The notes beneath the pieces are model-generated. The model was not told where the DNA came from, did not search any database, and worked only from the letters and a program-made list of their open reading frames with translations. A program made the translations under genes and the position numbers. Shown one piece after another: positions 5,849-8,956 of a DNA stretch of 8,956 bases. Each line of letters starts with the position of its first letter. Within the stretch, counting starts at the first letter, position 1. The DNA lies in the NCBI GenBank assembly GCA_030673955.1, contig DAOVBF010000027.1, positions 1-8,956 on the forward strand. The letters run 5' to 3'. The DNA is from Deltaproteobacteria bacterium. GTDB lineage: Bacteria > Myxococcota_A > UBA9160 > SZUA-336.

Positions 5849-8803
5849 TCAGCGTGTGCGGGGGATTGCCTCGGGCTCTTCCACGGGGGCTGGCTGAGGG
5901 CGCCTGCGTAGGAGCCGCTGCGGAAGGAGCCTGAGATCCTCGAGCATCAGGTAGCCACTGGGCACGATGAACAGAGTGATGAACGCCGCGAACACGACAC
6001 CGAAAGCAAGGGAGATGGCCATGGGGATCAGGAACTGCGCCTGGAGGCTTCTCTCGAGCAAGAGGGGCGTCAGGCCCGCGAACGTAGACAGCGAGGTGAG
6101 GACGATCGGTCGGAAGCGCGCCACGGTCGCCTGACGGACGGCGTCGTCCAACGCCACGCCCTCGGCGCGGCGGCGGTTCACGAAGTCGACGAGCACGAGG
6201 CTCGAGTTCACGACCACGCCCGATAGCGCCACCATCCCGATGACCGACAGGAAGCTCAGGCTCCGCCCCATGAGCAGGTGTCCGCCGATCGCCCCGACCA
6301 TGCCGAACGGGATGACGCTCATGATGAGAAGCGGCTGGAAGTAGGAGCGAAGCGGCACCGCGAGCAACGCGTAGATCGCGACCAGTGCGAGCAGGTAGGC
6401 GCGCAGGAGTCCGCCCAGTGCTCGTTGCTGCTCGCGCTGCTCGCCTTCCAGCGAGTAGCTCAGACCCGGGTAGTCGGCGATGATCTCGGGCAGTTGGTTC
6501 GCCAGCAGACGCGCGAGTACGTCGTTCGCCGTGGTCTGCGTGCGGTCGACATCGGCTGTCACGCTCACCACTCGTTGCCGGTCCGAGCGCCGGATGGCCG
6601 CAAAGCCCCGGCCGAGCTCGGCGCGCGCGACCGTCGAGAACGGGACCTCGGTGCCATCGGGGGTGCGGACGCGCATGCTCTCGACATCTCCAAGGGAGCG
6701 GCGCTGCGCCTGCGGGTAGCGGACCATCACGCGCACGTCGTCCCGGGCTCGCTGAACGCGCTGGGCCTCCTCGCCGTAGAAGGCTTGTCGAACCTGCCGC
6801 GCGAGGTCCTGCAGCGTGAGCCCCAATAGCTCCGCGGTCGGGAGGATGGCGAGCTTGAGCTCCTGCTTTCCGGCGCGGAACGAGTCGGCGATATCGACGA
6901 CGCCCGGGTACTCGGCCAGTTCGGCCTTGAGCTGATCCGCTGCCTGGCGCAGGTGATCGATCCGCGGTCCCTGAAGCTGGATGTTGATGGCCTCTCCGGC
7001 AGAGAAGAGATCCGAGACGAACACCAGCTCGACCGCATCGGGGATAGCGCCGGCGATCTCGCGCCAGCGTTGCGCGATGTCGCCTGCGCTGATGCCCCGC
7101 TCCTGCCCGGGGGGGAGCTCCAGGACGACCTCGCCGACGTGCGCACCGCCGGCTACCGACCGGCCCAAGCCCTGGGGAGTCCGCGACTGGCGCTCCCGGA
7201 ACGGCTGCTGCCCCACGGATGCGAGAACGTGACGCACCTGGCTCTGGCCCCCTCGTGCGTACTTCGCGTCGAGCTCGGCCCGAAGCTTTTCAGCGGCGCC
7301 CTCCAGGTGGCGAACAGCCTCTCCCGTGATCTCGACGGGCGTTCCCTGGGGCATGGTGAGAAGCGCCGCGACGTAGTCGGCCTCGACGGGTGGGAAGAAC
7401 GAGAAGTGCATCCGCCCGCTCGCGATCACGCCCGCGGCCCAGAGGAACAGTGCCACGCCCGCGGCAACCGTGAGGTAGCGCCACTCGAGCGCGCGGGCCA
7501 GAAGGGGGCGGTACTTCTCTTGGACGAAGCGCTCGAGCGCCGAGGCGAAAGCCGCCTGCACCCCCATGAAGCGGCCTGCAATGCGTGTCAGCTCGCCCGT
7601 CCGGTACAGGAGAAGGAGGAGGATCGCCGTCAGCGCAACGAGGGCCAGAAAGACCCGCCCGCTGGGGCTCAGGGTGAAGAGGAGGATCAGCAAGATCGGC
7701 ACCAAGATGAGCGAGAGCTCCGCCACCGCTCCGAGTGACCGGCCGTGCCCCAGGTGAGCCGGTAGGACGAGCTGCGACTCGATTAGAGATAAGATGAGAC
7801 ACAGGATCACGATCCACGCAATGACCGAGAAGACCTGGCCCATCGGACCCGGAACGAGCAGCATCGGAACGAACGCTGCCACCGTCGTGAGCACCCCGAA
7901 GATCACGGGAATGGCAACCTCCTGTGTGCCTTGGATGGCCGAACGCAGGCGTTCGCCGGTTCGCTGCTCTTGGGTGTGCACGTTCTCACCCACCACGACC
8001 GCGTCGTCCACCAGGATCCCGAGGACGAGGATGAATGCGAAGAGCGAGATGACGTTGATCGAGAGGTCGAGCGCGGGCATGAGCCAGAGCGCCCCCAGGA
8101 AGGCGATCGGGACGCCGATCGTGGTCCAGAAAGCGAGCCGCGGACGGAGAAAAATCGCCAGGAGCAGAAGCACGAGCAGGAAGCCGCTCCGCCCGTTCCG
8201 GATCAGAGTGCTCAGACGGTCCCTGAGAACCCGCGAGGAATCCTGCCAGAGCGTCAGCTCGATCCCGTCGGGCAGCCAGGCTTGCGCCGTGGCCACATAC
8301 GCCTTGACCCGATCGGAGATCTCGATCAGGTCCTGGTCCCCGACCCGGGACACCTCGATCAGCACGGCCGGCGCCCCGTCGAAGCGCCCATATACATCGA
8401 TGTCCTCGAACCCGTCGACGATCTGCGCGACCTCTCCGAGCGTCACGCGCGTGCCGTCGCTCCGGGTCAGCACCACGATGTCCTCGAACTCCTGTCCCCT
8501 GTAGGCTTGGCCCTTGGTTCTCAGCAGGATCTCTCCGCCGGCGGTTTTCAGCGAGCCCCCCGGAAGATCCAGCGAGGAGCGTCGCACGGCCCGGACGACC
8601 TGGTCGAAGGTCAGACCGTGGCGGCGCAGGGACTCCTCCGGAACCTCGATCGAGATCTCATAGGGACGCGCGTACTGGAGCTCGACCTGGGTGACGCCCG
8701 GAAGCGCTGCGATCTCGTCGCGCACGCGCTGCCCGAGGACCTTGAGTGTACGCTCGTCGGCCGGTCCCGAGAGCGCCACGTCGATGACCGGACGCTTGAG
8801 CAC
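5849..8803 (-). CDS. RND-superfamily efflux transporter permease subunit, N-terminally truncated
   Basis: This is the inner-membrane, proton-driven pump subunit of a tripartite RND efflux system (AcrB/MexB-like, HAE-type). 984 residues are counted from the GTG at 8803. The true N-terminus with TM1 is missing, because the same frame continues upstream (PEETEKPVISSVVLKRP) to a TAG at 8869-8867 and then into a corrupted G-rich end. Visible parts: a porter domain (5-200), TM2 to TM6 (about 207-350) with the proton-relay Asp266-Asp267 in GILVDDAVVVGEN, TM7 (about 441-462), a second porter domain (465-795), and TM8 to TM12 (about 798-955). Asn866 in GVVVNSSLVLVDF sits where AcrB has Lys940. Residues 361-403 add two hydrophobic segments not seen in AcrB. 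The C-terminal tail is basic and Pro-rich. No periplasmic adaptor or outer-membrane factor gene follows it. They may lie beyond the window edge upstream. The drug, metal or lipid substrate is unknown. Confidence 0.9.
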   Translation of the reverse strand: MLKRPVIDVALSGPADERTLKVLGQRVRDEIAALPGVTQVELQYARPYEISIEVPEESLRRHGLTFDQVVRAVRRSSLDLPGGSLKTAGGEILLRTKGQAYRGQEFEDIVVLTRSDGTRVTLGEVAQIVDGFEDIDVYGRFDGAPAVLIEVSRVGDQDLIEISDRVKAYVATAQAWLPDGIELTLWQDSSRVLRDRLSTLIRNGRSGFLLVLLLLAIFLRPRLAFWTTIGVPIAFLGALWLMPALDLSINVISLFAFILVLGILVDDAVVVGENVHTQEQRTGERLRSAIQGTQEVAIPVIFGVLTTVAAFVPMLLVPGPMGQVFSVIAWIVILCLILSLIESQLVLPAHLGHGRSLGAVAELSLILVPILLILLFTLSPSGRVFLALVALTAILLLLLYRTGELTRIAGRFMGVQAAFASALERFVQEKYRPLLARALEWRYLTVAAGVALFLWAAGVIASGRMHFSFFPPVEADYVAALLTMPQGTPVEITGEAVRHLEGAAEKLRAELDAKYARGGQSQVRHVLASVGQQPFRERQSRTPQGLGRSVAGGAHVGEVVLELPPGQERGISAGDIAQRWREIAGAIPDAVELVFVSDLFSAGEAINIQLQGPRIDHLRQAADQLKAELAEYPGVVDIADSFRAGKQELKLAILPTAELLGLTLQDLARQVRQAFYGEEAQRVQRARDDVRVMVRYPQAQRRSLGDVESMRVRTPDGTEVPFSTVARAELGRGFAAIRRSDRQRVVSVTADVDRTQTTANDVLARLLANQLPEIIADYPGLSYSLEGEQREQQRALGGLLRAYLLALVAIYALLAVPLRSYFQPLLIMSVIPFGMVGAIGGHLLMGRSLSFLSVIGMVALSGVVVNSSLVLVDFVNRRRAEGVALDDAVRQATVARFRPIVLTSLSTFAGLTPLLLERSLQAQFLIPMAISLAFGVVFAAFITLFIVPSGYLMLEDLRLLPQRLLRRRPQPAPVEEPEAIPRTR
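7595..7723 (-). other. Two extra hydrophobic segments within the RND permease
   Basis: Codons 361-403 of the permease encode LSLILVPILLILLFTLSP-like and VFLALVALTAILLLLLY-like stretches of about 17-19 residues each, separated by the short polar link SGR. They fall after the LPAHL end of TM6 and before the amphipathic helix leading to TM7. Two segments would keep the flanking topology unchanged. The reading frame is uninterrupted through both. Confidence 0.6.
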
Positions 8804-8880
8804 GACGCTGGAGATGACCGGCTTCTCGGTCTCCTCCGGGAACGTGTAGATCGCGTGGTGCCGCGTCTACATGTCGTCCA

Positions 8881-8956
8881 GGGCCGTGCGGCGGTGGGCG
8901 CGCGGGGGCGGGGCGGGGGGGGCGGCGCGGGCGGGGGCGGTGGCGGGCGGGCGGGG
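8881..8956. other. Adenine-free G-rich low-complexity end, probable assembly or sequencing artefact
   Basis: No A occurs after position 8880, T is rare, and G-runs reach eight bases. On the minus strand the frame that should continue the RND gene becomes a Pro/Ala/Arg run with no resemblance to the pump, just after an in-frame TAG. This is what a decaying read end with G-biased base calls would look like. Confidence 0.6.

Noticed and set aside
6953..7738. 261-residue plus-strand ORF antisense to the RND gene
   Set aside because: It is rich in charged residues and repeats of Glu/Gln/Arg, mirroring hydrophobic codons of the pump on the other strand.
7794..8504. 236-residue plus-strand ORF antisense to the RND gene
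   Set aside because: It is Ser/Arg/Thr-rich with no domain and is fully explained as the complement of the pump's coding strand.
8881..8956. G-rich tail as a G-quadruplex or telomere-like element
   Set aside because: The runs are irregular and the tail begins exactly where the RND reading frame decays, so a sequencing or assembly artefact is the simpler explanation.

Overview
The window is GC-rich bacterial DNA in which every long gene reads as a chromosomal metabolic or envelope gene. A beta-barrel outer-membrane porin and an RND efflux pump point to a Gram-negative cell. The overall look (GC-rich third codon positions, GTG starts, a GH35/GH42-like beta-galactosidase tail, an alginate-export-family porin beside a CitE-like lyase) suggests a deltaproteobacterial-grade lineage such as Myxococcota or Binatota, but no marker gene is present to settle this. 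Both edges cut a gene. The last ~75 bases are an adenine-free, almost pure G/C run that looks like a degraded contig end, so the window is probably a whole metagenomic or draft contig.

Left part (1-1727, plus strand): the C-terminal part of a beta-galactosidase-type glycoside hydrolase, then an uncharacterised protein of 245 residues whose ATG overlaps the hydrolase stop codon (ATGA). The two are probably translationally coupled. Middle-left (1728-2343): a mostly non-coding spacer holding one plausible small Cys-rich secreted or membrane-anchored ORF (1890-2195) in a local GC dip, and a perfect 10-bp inverted repeat.

Middle (2344-5784): a divergent unit. On the minus strand lies an alginate-export-family outer-membrane barrel. 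On the plus strand lie a HpcH/HpaI (CitE-like, malyl-/citramalyl-CoA-lyase type) aldolase and a classical short-chain dehydrogenase, 47 nt apart and each with a strong Shine-Dalgarno. A reasonable but unproven reading is uptake of a small organic molecule through the porin, followed by its oxidation and CoA-ester cleavage. The 178-bp divergent spacer holds a candidate promoter for the porin and nested inverted repeats.

Right part (5849-8956, minus strand): an RND-superfamily efflux permease, convergent with the dehydrogenase and truncated at its N-terminus by the window end. It carries the TM4 Asp-Asp proton-relay pair, Asn where AcrB has Lys940, and an unexpected pair of hydrophobic segments between TM6 and TM7. 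No RNA genes, CRISPR arrays or insertion sequences were seen. No strong case for a wholly new multi-gene system can be made. The best leads are the RND insertion, the uncharacterised partner of the beta-galactosidase, and the porin/lyase/dehydrogenase locus.
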